In this document: positions 14,585 through 22,053 of the stretch, piece after piece
Numbering within the stretch: position 1 is the first letter of the stretch
How the letters are laid out: each line of letters opens with the position of its first letter
Source: Stenotrophomonas sp. UBA7346
GTDB taxonomy: Bacteria; Pseudomonadota; Gammaproteobacteria; Xanthomonadales; Xanthomonadaceae
NCBI GenBank assembly: GCA_002471015.1
Contig: DKPB01000039.1
Coordinates: forward strand, 1-40,582
Reading direction: 5' to 3'
DNA: 40,582 bases
Position numbers and translations under genes: made by a program
The notes under the pieces: generated by a model
The model's database searches: none
Told to the model about the DNA's origin: nothing
The model's input: only the letters and a program-made list of their open reading frames with translations

Positions 14585-15780
14585 TGAAGCTCAAGCAAGT
14601 AGCAGGCGTTGTGCTGGTGGCGATGGCCCTGACCGGTTGTTCGACCGTCAAGGGTTGGTTTGCCGGTAAGGATGCCGAGGCGAAGAAAGCGCTGGAGCCG
14701 GCCGAGCTGGTCAAGTTCGAGCCGACCGTGAACGTCAGCAAGCTGTGGTCGGCCAACGTCGGCAAGGGCGAGGGCCGTGTCGGCGTGCGCCAGGGTCCGG
14801 CGGTCGCCGATGGCCGCGTCTACGCGGCGGCGCTGCTGGGTGGCGTGCATGCGCTGGATCTGCAGACCGGCAAGCAGGTGTGGGAATACAGCCCCGCCAA
14901 GGAAAAGAAAAAGCCCAAGCTGCGCCTGTCCGGTGGTCCGGGGGTGGGTGAAGGCCTGGTGGTGATTGGTACGCTGGACGGCCAGGTGATCGCTCTGGAT
15001 GCCAGCAATGGCGCCGAAAAGTGGAAGGCCAAGGTGCCGGGTGAAGTGATCGCTGCCCCCGCCGTTGCCCAGGGCCTGGTGTTCGTGCGCAGCAACGATG
15101 GCCGTACCACGGCCCTGGATGCGGCCACCGGCGAGCAGCGCTGGTTCAACAGCCAGGAACTGCCTTCACTGACGGTGCGCGGCAATGCACCGGTGGTGGC
15201 CGGCCCGGGCGTGCTGTTCATCGGCAACGACGACGGCACCCTCAGCGCGCTGGCCATGCAGGACGGCCGTCCGTTGTGGGAACAGATGGTGGGTACGCCG
15301 GAAGGCCGTACCGAGCTGGAGCGCATGGCCGACATCGACGGTGCGCCGGTGCTGGAAGGCAACGCGCTGTACGTGAGCAGCTTCAAGAACCAGACCATGG
15401 CCATCGAAGGCCCGACCGGTCGCCCGATGTGGACGCGTGACCACGGCGGCGCCGGTGGTGTGGCGGTGTCGTCCGGCAATGTGGTGGTGACCGACGGCAA
15501 GGGTGTTGTGTACGGGCTGGACAAGAGTTCCGGCTCGGCAATGTGGTCGCAGCAGGCGCTGGCGCGCCGCTCGTTGACCGGTGCTGCCATCCAGGGCGAC
15601 TACGCCGTGGTTGGCGATTACAAGGGATATCTGCATTGGCTGCGGTTGAGCGATGGTGAATTGGCAGCGCGTGAGAAGAGCGGTGGTGATGCTCTGCTGG
15701 CGCAGCCGCTCGTCGCTGACGGCATCCTGCTGGTGCAGAACGTAGATGGGAAGCTGACCGCATTCCGGTTGGCCCAATAA
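14584..15780 (+). CDS. bamB: Outer-membrane assembly lipoprotein BamB
   Basis: The product is 398 aa (E. coli about 392). BamB is an eight-bladed beta-propeller lipoprotein of the BAM complex, which inserts beta-barrel proteins into the outer membrane. The signal peptide ends in LTGCS with the lipidated Cys near residue 19. Repeated PQQ-like blades follow, with recurring motifs such as VHALDLQTGKQVWEY, VIALDASNGAEKWKA and TALDAATGEQRWF. It overlaps yfgM by one base and is followed 12 bases later by der, the conserved order. Confidence 0.96.
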   Translation: MKLKQVAGVVLVAMALTGCSTVKGWFAGKDAEAKKALEPAELVKFEPTVNVSKLWSANVGKGEGRVGVRQGPAVADGRVYAAALLGGVHALDLQTGKQVWEYSPAKEKKKPKLRLSGGPGVGEGLVVIGTLDGQVIALDASNGAEKWKAKVPGEVIAAPAVAQGLVFVRSNDGRTTALDAATGEQRWFNSQELPSLTVRGNAPVVAGPGVLFIGNDDGTLSALAMQDGRPLWEQMVGTPEGRTELERMADIDGAPVLEGNALYVSSFKNQTMAIEGPTGRPMWTRDHGGAGGVAVSSGNVVVTDGKGVVYGLDKSSGSAMWSQQALARRSLTGAAIQGDYAVVGDYKGYLHWLRLSDGELAAREKSGGDALLAQPLVADGILLVQNVDGKLTAFRLAQ

Positions 15781-15792
15781 GGAGTTGACGCG

Positions 15793-17193
15793 ATGCTGCC
15801 TTTGGTCGCCCTGGTTGGACGGCCGAACGTCGGCAAGTCCACGATTTTCAATGCGCTGACGCGTACGCGCGATGCGCTGGTCCATGACCAGCCCGGGGTA
15901 ACCCGTGATCGCAACTACGGCGTTTGCCGCACGGACGAGGACAATCCCTTCCTGCTCGTGGATACCGGCGGTATTGCCGGTGAAGAGGAAGGGCTGGCCG
16001 GCGCCACCGCGCGCCAGGCCCGAGCCGCCGCCGGTGAGGCGGATCTGATCGTATTTGTTGTTGACGCGCGTGATGGCACGTCGGCCCTGGATGACGAGAT
16101 CCTGTCTTGGCTGCGCAAGCTTGCGCGGCCGACGCTGCTGTTGATCAACAAGATCGACGGTACGGACGAACATGCCGTTCGTTCGGAATTTGCCCGTTAT
16201 GGGTTCAGCGAGATGTTGATGATCTCTGCCGCGCACCGGCAGGGCATCGATGACCTGGTTGATGAGATCGTCGAGCGCCTGCCGGAAGAAGGCACCGCCG
16301 AGACGCTGGACAACGACCCGGACCGTATCCGCATTGCCTTTGTCGGCCGCCCCAACGTGGGCAAGTCGACGCTGGTCAACCGCATCCTCGGCGAGGAGCG
16401 GATGATCGCCTCCGAAGTGCCCGGCACCACGCGTGATTCGATCGCGGTGGATCTGGAGCGCGACGGGCACCTCTATCGCCTGATCGACACCGCCGGCCTG
16501 CGCCGCAAGTCGCGCGTGGACGAGGTGGTGGAGAAGTTCAGCGTGGTCAAGACGCTGCGCTCGATCGAACAGTGCCAGGTGGCGGTGCTGATGCTGGACG
16601 CGCATGAAGGCGTGACCGATCAGGACGCCAGTGTGCTGGGTGCCGTGCTCGACGCCGGCCGGGCGCTGGTCATCGCGATCAACAAGTGGGACGGCCTGAG
16701 CGAGTACCAGAAGGAGCAGGCTGAAACCCTGCTGTCGCTGAAGCTGGGCTTCGTGCCGTGGGCGGAGAACGTGCGCATCTCGGCCATGCATGGCTCGGGC
16801 CTGCGTGAGCTGTTCCGCGCCGTGCACCGTGCACATGCCTCGGCCAACCACGAGTTCAGCACCGCCGAGGTCAACAAGGCGCTGGAAATCGCCTACGAGG
16901 CCAACCCGCCGCCGAGCATCCGCGGGCATGTGTCCAAGCTGCGGTACGTGCACCCGGGCGGTAGCAACCCGCCGACCTTCATCGTGCACGGGACGCGCCT
17001 GAAGGAGCTGCCGGATTCGTACAAGCGCTACCTGGAAAACTTCTTCCGCAAGCGTTTCAAGCTGGTGGGTACGCCGGTGACCTTCCTGTTCCGTGAGGGT
17101 GCCAACCCCTACGAGGGCAAGAAGAATGTGTTGACCGACCGCCAGGTCAAGGCCAAGCGGCGCCTGATGAAGCACGTCAAGGGCAGGAAGTGA
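15793..17193 (+). CDS. der: Ribosome-assembly GTPase Der (EngA)
   Basis: The product is 466 aa. Der carries two tandem GTPase domains and a C-terminal KH-like domain and is essential for 50S subunit maturation. Both P-loops read GRPNVGKST (about residues 9 and 184), each with a DTxG switch II motif (VDTGGIAGEE; IDTAGLRRKS) and NKxD (INKIDG; INKWDG). The KH-like end includes SYKRYLENFFRKRFKLVGTP. A strong AAGGAG precedes ATG 15793. An intrinsic terminator about 40 bases downstream ends the ndk-der run. Confidence 0.97.
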   Translation: MLPLVALVGRPNVGKSTIFNALTRTRDALVHDQPGVTRDRNYGVCRTDEDNPFLLVDTGGIAGEEEGLAGATARQARAAAGEADLIVFVVDARDGTSALDDEILSWLRKLARPTLLLINKIDGTDEHAVRSEFARYGFSEMLMISAAHRQGIDDLVDEIVERLPEEGTAETLDNDPDRIRIAFVGRPNVGKSTLVNRILGEERMIASEVPGTTRDSIAVDLERDGHLYRLIDTAGLRRKSRVDEVVEKFSVVKTLRSIEQCQVAVLMLDAHEGVTDQDASVLGAVLDAGRALVIAINKWDGLSEYQKEQAETLLSLKLGFVPWAENVRISAMHGSGLRELFRAVHRAHASANHEFSTAEVNKALEIAYEANPPPSIRGHVSKLRYVHPGGSNPPTFIVHGTRLKELPDSYKRYLENFFRKRFKLVGTPVTFLFREGANPYEGKKNVLTDRQVKAKRRLMKHVKGRK

Positions 17194-17233
17194 TTCCGGC
17201 CCGGGGCACGGGTCAAATGTGCTGAATGGTGCA

Positions 17234-17267
17234 AGCAGAAGCGGCCGAAGGGCCGCTTCTGCTTTTT
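17234..17267 (+). terminator. Intrinsic terminator after der
   Basis: A perfect 13-bp stem (17234-17246 with 17251-17263), GAAG tetraloop, then TTTTG. It is 41 bases after the der stop and closes the ndk-to-der transcription unit. Confidence 0.88.
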
Positions 17268-17429
17268 GTGCGTTTTGCGCTTGGGGCGGTCATGGCGCTC
17301 GATCTGCTCAAGGCTTCCAGGAAACAGTCGCGTCGTCCCCGCGCAGGTGGAAACTGCTCTTGCTCCCAAGGGTGAGGTGCGGAAGCCATTGGATGGAGCG
17401 GAGGTGGCGGTCAAAGCCGGGTCATGGCC

Positions 17430-17620
17430 AGAACAGAGCCAGAGCCAGAGCCAAGGCCGGAGCCGGAGCCGGAGCCGGAGCGATTCCCGCCTGCGCGGGA
17501 ATGACGGGCATAAAGAGCGACAGCCGAAGCCAAAGTCAAAGCCAAAGCCAAAGCCAAAGCAGAGTCAAAGCCAAAGCAGAGTCAAAGCCAGAGTCAATGG
17601 CAATGGCAATGGCAATGGCT
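17430..17620. repeat. Compound hexanucleotide microsatellite
   Basis: Tandem six-base units run through four related forms: CAGAGC, GGAGCC (17456-17480), AAAGCC (17527-17590) and ATGGCA (17596-17618, about four copies). The units drift by one base at a time, suggesting slippage followed by mutation. The palindromic repeat at 17483-17502 interrupts them. Because the unit is a multiple of three, copy-number change would not shift any frame but would change spacing upstream of moeB. Confidence 0.8.
17483..17507. repeat. Palindromic ATTCCCGC element
   Basis: ATTCCCGC (17483-17490), a CTGC loop and GCGGGAAT (17495-17502), followed by GACGG. I recall this GCGGGAATGACGG-type stem-loop as a widely dispersed intergenic repeat in many proteobacteria. 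It sits inside the hexamer tract. Confidence 0.7.
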
Positions 17621-17646
17621 TTTCTGCCTTTGGTTCCCGTTTGGTC

Positions 17647-17659
17647 GATAATCAACGCA
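17647..17659 (+). promoter_or_regulatory. -10 element suggesting a leaderless moeB transcript
   Basis: GATAAT (17647-17652, five of six matches to TATAAT) ends six bases before the A of the moeB ATG, so transcription would begin at or next to the start codon. No ribosome-binding site is visible upstream. The -35 region is not convincing, so this stays tentative. Confidence 0.45.
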
Positions 17660-18798
17660 TGAGCATCCGCGAACTCACCCCGCAACAGGCCCGTGTACGC
17701 CATGCTGAAGGCGCCGTGTTGATCGATGTGCGGGAAGCGCACGAGCGCGCCGGGGGTATGGCCGAGGGCGCCATCGGCATTGCCAAGGCAACGTTGCTGG
17801 CCGCGCCCGCCCAGCATCTGCCCTCCCACACGCGCGAGATCGTGCTGATCTGCCAGAGCGGCAAGCGTTCGGCCGATGCGGCGCAGGCGCTGCAGGCGGC
17901 TGGTTACAGCCATCTGGCTTCGGTGGTTGGCGGCACTGTCGCCTGGCGAGCTGCGCGACTGCCCCTGGTCCAACCGCTGCTGGACGCTGCCGGCCGCGAT
18001 TTCTACGACCGCTATTCACGGCATCTGCTGTTGCCGCAGGTGGGCGAGGCCGGCCAGCGTCGGCTGCAGGCGGCTACTGTGCTGGTGGTGGGGGCGGGTG
18101 GCTTGGGTGCACCGGCGGCGTTCTACCTGGCAGCGGCCGGGGTAGGGCGGCTGCGCATCGTCGATGATGATGTGGTGGAACGCAGCAACCTGCAGCGGCA
18201 GATCATCCATGCCGATGCGGCATTGGGTGCGCCCAAGGTGGCGTCGGCTCGCGAGCGCCTGCTGGCGTTGAATCCGCACATCCAGGTCGAGGCAGTCGCT
18301 GAACGGGTCAGCTCGGCCAATGTGGATGCCCTGTTGCAGGGCGTGGATGTGGTGCTGGATGGTTCGGACAACTTCCCGTTGCGCTACCTGCTCAACGATG
18401 CCTGCATCCAGCACGCCAAGCCCTTGGTGTACGCGGCTATCGAGCGCTTCGATGGTCAGGTGAGCGTGTTCGATGCCGGTCGGCAGCGCGGTGTGGCGCC
18501 GTGCTATCGCTGCCTTTTCCCGGAGCCACCGCCGCCGGAGTTCGCGCCCAATTGCTCCGAGGCCGGTGTGCTCGGTGTGTTGCCCGGCCTGGCGGGGGTG
18601 ATGCAGGCAACCGAGGTGCTCAAGCTGTTGTTGGGCATAGGCGAACCGCTGGTCGGGCGTCTGCTGCGGTTCGATGCGTTGCAGATGCATTTCCGCGAAA
18701 CCCGCATCAGTCCGGATCCTGCTTGTCCATTATGTGCGCCGGACCGGACTTTCCCGGGGTACATCGACTACGCGGCGTTCTGTTCACATAGCGCCTGA
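17659..18798 (+). CDS. moeB: Rhodanese-MoeB fusion, molybdopterin-synthase adenylyltransferase type
   Basis: The product is 379 aa. MoeB/ThiF enzymes adenylate the C-terminal glycine of a ubiquitin-like sulfur carrier such as MoaD. The rhodanese domain, here N-terminal (about residues 1-100), would pass sulfur to the activated carrier; its active Cys65 lies in the loop CQSGKRS. The E1-like domain follows: the nucleotide motif GAGGLGAPAAFYLAAAGVG, then DDDVVERSNLQRQI, DGSDNFPLRYLLND and two zinc CxxC pairs (CYRC and CPLC). Most MoeB-rhodanese proteins known to me have the rhodanese at the C-terminus. The start at ATG 17659 is the first residue of the rhodanese fold. ThiF or a MOCS3/Uba4-like tRNA thiolation role is possible; no moa or thi gene is nearby. 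Confidence 0.88.
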   Translation: MSIRELTPQQARVRHAEGAVLIDVREAHERAGGMAEGAIGIAKATLLAAPAQHLPSHTREIVLICQSGKRSADAAQALQAAGYSHLASVVGGTVAWRAARLPLVQPLLDAAGRDFYDRYSRHLLLPQVGEAGQRRLQAATVLVVGAGGLGAPAAFYLAAAGVGRLRIVDDDVVERSNLQRQIIHADAALGAPKVASARERLLALNPHIQVEAVAERVSSANVDALLQGVDVVLDGSDNFPLRYLLNDACIQHAKPLVYAAIERFDGQVSVFDAGRQRGVAPCYRCLFPEPPPPEFAPNCSEAGVLGVLPGLAGVMQATEVLKLLLGIGEPLVGRLLRFDALQMHFRETRISPDPACPLCAPDRTFPGYIDYAAFCSHSA

Positions 18799-18877
18799 GT
18801 GGATTGTCGCCGGCGGTGACCGGTTCTGCACGGTTTTTGTTTTATCGTGCGGGCAGGCAATCACAAGGCGGTGCGGC

Positions 18878-20728
18878 ATGTCGGCGGAGTCCTCGACGGA
18901 ACTGGTAAAGGTAGTAGCGCTGCTCGGCGCCGCGGTGGTGGCTGTGCCGCTGTTCCGGCGATTGGGGCTGGGTTCGGTGCTGGGCTACTTCGTTGCCGGC
19001 CTGGCCATCGGCCCGTTCGGTTTTGGCTGGTTCTCCGATCCGCAGGCCATCCTGCATGTGGCTGAACTGGGCGTGGTGATGTTCCTGTTCGTGATCGGCC
19101 TGGAGATGCGGCCCTCGCATCTGTGGAGCCTGCGCGGCGAGATCTTCGGGCTGGGCACGGCGCAGATCGTTACCTGTGCGCTGGTGCTCACCGGGGTGGC
19201 GATGGTGTTCGGCTACCGCCCGCAGATCGCCTTCATTGCCGCCGCCGGTTTCGTGCTGACCTCCACTGCGGTGGTGATGCAGCTGCTGGGCGAACGCGGT
19301 GACCTGACCCTGCCATCGGGGCAGAAGATCGTCTCCATCCTGTTGTTCGAGGATCTGCTGATCGTGCCGCTGCTGGCGGTGGTGGCGTGGATGGCGCCGG
19401 CCCAGGCAGGGGCACACGAGGGCTCGCGCTGGTTGAGCATCGCCATCGGTGCGGGCGCGATTGTCGGCCTGGTGCTGGTGGGGCGCTATCTGCTCAATCC
19501 GCTGTTCCGCATCCTCGCTGCTGCCAAGGCGCGCGAGGTGATGACGGCCGCTGCCTTGCTGGTGGTGTTGGGGGCGGCCTTGCTGATGCAGCTGGGTGGC
19601 TTGTCGATGGCGATGGGCGCTTTCCTGGCCGGCGTGCTGCTGTCCGAGTCCACCTTTCGGCACCAGATCGAGGCCGACATCGAGCCCTTCCGCGGCATCC
19701 TGTTGGGGCTGTTTTTCCTCAGCGTGGGCATGGCGTTGGATCTATCGGTGGTGGCGGCCAACTGGACGCTGATCGCGCTGCTGGTCCCTGCCATGATGCT
19801 GGCCAAGGCACTATGCATCTACGCCGTAGCGCGGGTGATGGGCAGTGATCATCGGCAGGCGCTGGATCGTGGTGTATTGATGGCCCAGGGCGGCGAGTTC
19901 GCCTTTGTCCTGTTCGCCGCTGCGGCAAGCGCCGGCGTCATTGATGCCAAGGTCAATGCCAATCTCACCGCAGTGGTGGTGCTGTCGATGGCGCTGACCC
20001 CGCTGTGCATGCTGGTCTATCGCCTGCTGGTGAGCGAAGCCGAGGTATCTGCCGATGGCGTGGATGCCGCCGATGGCCTCAGCGGCAGTGTGCTGGTGAT
20101 CGGGTTTGGCCGCTTTGGCCAGGTGTCGAGTCAATCCTTGCTGGCGCGTGATGTGGACGTGACCATCATCGACAACGACATCGAGATGATCCGCAGCGCG
20201 GCGCGGTTCGGGTTCAAGATCTATTACGGCGACGGTACCCGTCTGGACGTACTGCGCGCTTCTGGTGCGGAAACCGCCCGCGCCATCGCGGTCTGCGTGG
20301 ATGACCGCGGCGCCGCCGATCGCATCGTCGAACTGGTGCACCACGAGTTTCCGCAGGCCAAGCTGCTGGTGCGCTCGTACGACCGCGAGCATTCGCTGGC
20401 GCTGATCCATGCCGGGGTCGATTTCCAGATCCGCGAAACCTTCGAATCGGCCGTGGAGTTCGGGCGCGCGGCGCTGCTGCAGCTGGGTGTGGACGAGGAT
20501 GAGGCCGAGGTGGTGGCGCGCGAGATACGCCGCCGTGATGCGGAGCGTTTCGAGCTGGAGATGGCAGGCGGTGGCCTGCAGGCCGGCACCGGCATGCTCT
20601 ACGGCAATACTGCGGGCGCGCCCCACCCGACGCCCTTCACGCCCCCCCGGCGTGAATCCCGTCCGCTCAATCCCGATGCGATTGCGGGTGCGGAAGAGGG
20701 TCCGGCGCCCGGTTCCGGGCCTTCCTGA
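18878..20728 (+). CDS. KefB/KefC-type potassium/proton antiporter (CPA2 family)
   Basis: The product is 616 aa (E. coli KefC about 620). These inner-membrane antiporters let K+ out in exchange for protons and often protect against electrophiles. About twelve hydrophobic segments fill residues 1-385, including EADIEPFRGILLGLFFLSVGM, where the aspartate matches the conserved ion-path Asp of KefC, and AQGGEFAFVLF. A cytoplasmic TrkA-N (RCK) domain follows, with VIGFGRFGQ as its dinucleotide motif and an acidic residue in DVTIIDND, suggesting NAD binding. The tail is short and Pro/Gly-rich. Glutathione regulation cannot be judged, and no KefF/KefG partner is adjacent. ATG 18878 was chosen because the first membrane helix starts just after it; the frame upstream overlaps moeB. 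Confidence 0.9.
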   Translation: MSAESSTELVKVVALLGAAVVAVPLFRRLGLGSVLGYFVAGLAIGPFGFGWFSDPQAILHVAELGVVMFLFVIGLEMRPSHLWSLRGEIFGLGTAQIVTCALVLTGVAMVFGYRPQIAFIAAAGFVLTSTAVVMQLLGERGDLTLPSGQKIVSILLFEDLLIVPLLAVVAWMAPAQAGAHEGSRWLSIAIGAGAIVGLVLVGRYLLNPLFRILAAAKAREVMTAAALLVVLGAALLMQLGGLSMAMGAFLAGVLLSESTFRHQIEADIEPFRGILLGLFFLSVGMALDLSVVAANWTLIALLVPAMMLAKALCIYAVARVMGSDHRQALDRGVLMAQGGEFAFVLFAAAASAGVIDAKVNANLTAVVVLSMALTPLCMLVYRLLVSEAEVSADGVDAADGLSGSVLVIGFGRFGQVSSQSLLARDVDVTIIDNDIEMIRSAARFGFKIYYGDGTRLDVLRASGAETARAIAVCVDDRGAADRIVELVHHEFPQAKLLVRSYDREHSLALIHAGVDFQIRETFESAVEFGRAALLQLGVDEDEAEVVAREIRRRDAERFELEMAGGGLQAGTGMLYGNTAGAPHPTPFTPPRRESRPLNPDAIAGAEEGPAPGSGPS

Positions 20729-20796
20729 CCAGGGCAAGGTGTGGCGCTGGCCGTAATCAGGGACAATAGCGGTCCCCGCATTCACCGCCACGCCCC

Positions 20797-21681
20797 ATGA
20801 CTGTCCTTGCCGACGCCTCCGCCCAGACCTCCCGCATCCTCGATGGCCGCCGTATCGCAGAGGAACTGCTCGACGATTTGAAGGTGCGCGTCGACGCCCG
20901 CCTGGCCGCTGGCGATAGCCGCCCGGGTCTGGCGGTGGTACTGGTTGGGGGCGACCCGGCGTCGGCGGTGTATGTGCGCAACAAGCGCCGTGCCGCCGAA
21001 AAGGTGGGCATCGAAGCGTTCGACTACGACCTGCCGGCCGGCACCAGCGAGGCAGAACTGCTGGACCTGATCGACCAGCTGAACGCCGACCCCAAGATCC
21101 ATGGCATCCTGATCCAGCTGCCACTGCCGGGCATTCCCGACGCCAACCGGCTGATCCAGCGCATCGATCCACGCAAGGACGTGGACGGCTTCCATCCGCA
21201 GAACGTAGGCCATCTGGTGCTGCGCGAGTTCGGGCTGCGTCCGTGCACGCCGCGCGGCATCACCACCTTGCTGGGCCACACCGACCAGCCGGTGCGTGGC
21301 CGCAACGCGACGATTGTCGGCGTCAGCAACCATGTTGGTCGGCCGATGGGGCTGGAACTGCTGATCGCAGGCTGCACTGTCACCAGTTGCCACAAGTTCA
21401 CTCCCAAGGATGTGCTGGAGCAGGCCGTGCGCAACGCCGATATCCTGGTGGTGGCGGTCGGCATTCCGCAGCTGATCCCGGGTGAATGGGTGAAGCAGGG
21501 GGCCGTGGTGATCGACGTGGGCATCAACCGCCTGGACGACGGCCGCCTGGTGGGCGATGTCGGCTTCGAGGCAGCTGCCCAGCGTGCCAGCTGGATCACC
21601 CCGGTGCCGGGTGGCGTCGGCCCGATGACGGTCGCGACCTTGATGCAGAACACCATCGAAGCAGCCGAAGCGGCGCGCTGA
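20797..21681 (+). CDS. folD: Bifunctional methylenetetrahydrofolate dehydrogenase/cyclohydrolase FolD
   Basis: The product is 294 aa. FolD interconverts 5,10-methylene-THF and 10-formyl-THF, supplying one-carbon units for purines and initiator tRNA. The active-site motif YVRNKRRAAEKVGIE holds the catalytic Tyr and Lys, then GILIQLPLP and DVDGFHPQNVG, PCTPRGI, and the nucleotide-binding VGVSNHVGRPMG. The family ending PVPGGVGPMTVATLMQNT is complete. ATG 20797 has no strong ribosome-binding site. A -10-like GACAAT at 20762-20767 suggests a short leader. Its neighbours guaB and guaA also belong to purine metabolism. Confidence 0.96.
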   Translation: MTVLADASAQTSRILDGRRIAEELLDDLKVRVDARLAAGDSRPGLAVVLVGGDPASAVYVRNKRRAAEKVGIEAFDYDLPAGTSEAELLDLIDQLNADPKIHGILIQLPLPGIPDANRLIQRIDPRKDVDGFHPQNVGHLVLREFGLRPCTPRGITTLLGHTDQPVRGRNATIVGVSNHVGRPMGLELLIAGCTVTSCHKFTPKDVLEQAVRNADILVVAVGIPQLIPGEWVKQGAVVIDVGINRLDDGRLVGDVGFEAAAQRASWITPVPGGVGPMTVATLMQNTIEAAEAAR

Positions 21682-21741
21682 AGCGTCGAGATGGCGGGGT
21701 AGGGCGCGCAGCTGCAAAGCTGAAGAGCGACCCCTCCCCAG

Positions 21742-21770
21742 CCCTCCCCTTGGCTGCGCCAAAGGGAGGG
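21742..21770. repeat. Stem-loop after folD
   Basis: The arms 21742-21754 and 21758-21770 (CCCTCCCC-type and GGGAGGG-type) pair at 12 of 13 positions around a TGC loop. It directly precedes the first GTAG element. It may act in folD mRNA 3' processing or termination, but there is no T run. Confidence 0.6.
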
Positions 21771-21772
21771 GT

Positions 21773-21803
21773 GTAGTGCCGAGCCATGCTCGGCAGGGGC
21801 TTT
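21773..21803 (+). repeat. SMAG-like REP element, copy 1
   Basis: GTAG (21773-21776) then an 8-bp stem TGCCGAGC (21777-21784) / GCTCGGCA (21788-21795) with a CAT loop and a GGGGCTTT tail. All 31 bases recur in reverse complement at 21901-21931. GTAG followed by an imperfect palindrome is the hallmark of the SMAG REPs of S. maltophilia. Confidence 0.8.
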
Positions 21804-21863
21804 CCAAGCCAAAGCTCGACGCTCGCCAGAACTTACCGCTGGCAGCACCGAAGGAAGCAGGTG

Positions 21864-21886
21864 GTAGTGCCGAGCCATGCTCGGCA
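21864..21886 (+). repeat. SMAG-like REP element, copy 2
   Basis: GTAG (21864-21867), stem 21868-21875 / 21879-21886, CAT loop; identical to copy 1 over this 23-base core but with a different tail. It is in direct orientation to copy 1 and inverted to copy 3. Confidence 0.8.
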
Positions 21887-21900
21887 GCCGCATTGCAGGT

Positions 21901-21931
21901 AAAGCCCCTGCCGAGCATGGCTCGGCACTAC
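21901..21931 (-). repeat. SMAG-like REP element, copy 3
   Basis: The exact reverse complement of the 31-base copy 1, ending in CTAC (21928-21931), which is GTAG on the minus strand. With copy 2 it forms an inverted dimer, the common arrangement of REP elements mobilised by RAYT transposases. No RAYT gene is in the window. Confidence 0.8.
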
Positions 21932-21991
21932 ATCGGGAGCAGTATCCCTGAATGCCTCCACGCCAGCGCGACACAGCGTCGCAGGCGCCCC

Positions 21992-22021
21992 CTGACATTG
22001 GCCGCCGAATAAGGGTAAAAT
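21992..22021 (+). promoter_or_regulatory. Sigma70-type promoter of guaB
   Basis: -35 CTGACA (21992-21997, five of six), 18-base spacer, -10 TAAAAT (22016-22021, five of six). Transcription would start near 22028, giving a leader of about 26 bases. It lies immediately downstream of the REP cluster. Confidence 0.7.
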
Positions 22022-22053
22022 GTCGCGCTTCCCCACATATACCGGGCACGCCG

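Larger units (their letters stand above)
17268..17658. other. Non-coding stretch before moeB with repeats
   Basis: Apart from the der terminator, this gap holds three things. There is a degenerate copy of a GTCATTCCCGCG-type repeat near 17330-17350. A compound hexamer microsatellite (17430-17620) is interrupted by a full palindromic repeat (17483-17502). The last 40 bases carry the likely moeB promoter. The moeB frame is open back to about 17266, but through repeats and without a credible start or ribosome-binding site, so I treat it as non-coding. Confidence 0.65.

Noticed and set aside
15166..17175. A 669-codon minus-strand frame opposite bamB and der
   Set aside because: It covers two well-supported genes; the translation looks like random Gln/His/Arg-rich sequence.
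17430..17620. Possible CRISPR array
   Set aside because: The units are six bases long with no spacers, and no cas gene is present.
17266..17658. N-terminal extension of MoeB through the hexamer tract (about 131 codons)
   Set aside because: It is open only because hexamers without stop codons repeat. It starts inside the der terminator and has no ribosome-binding site, and the rhodanese fold begins at ATG 17659.
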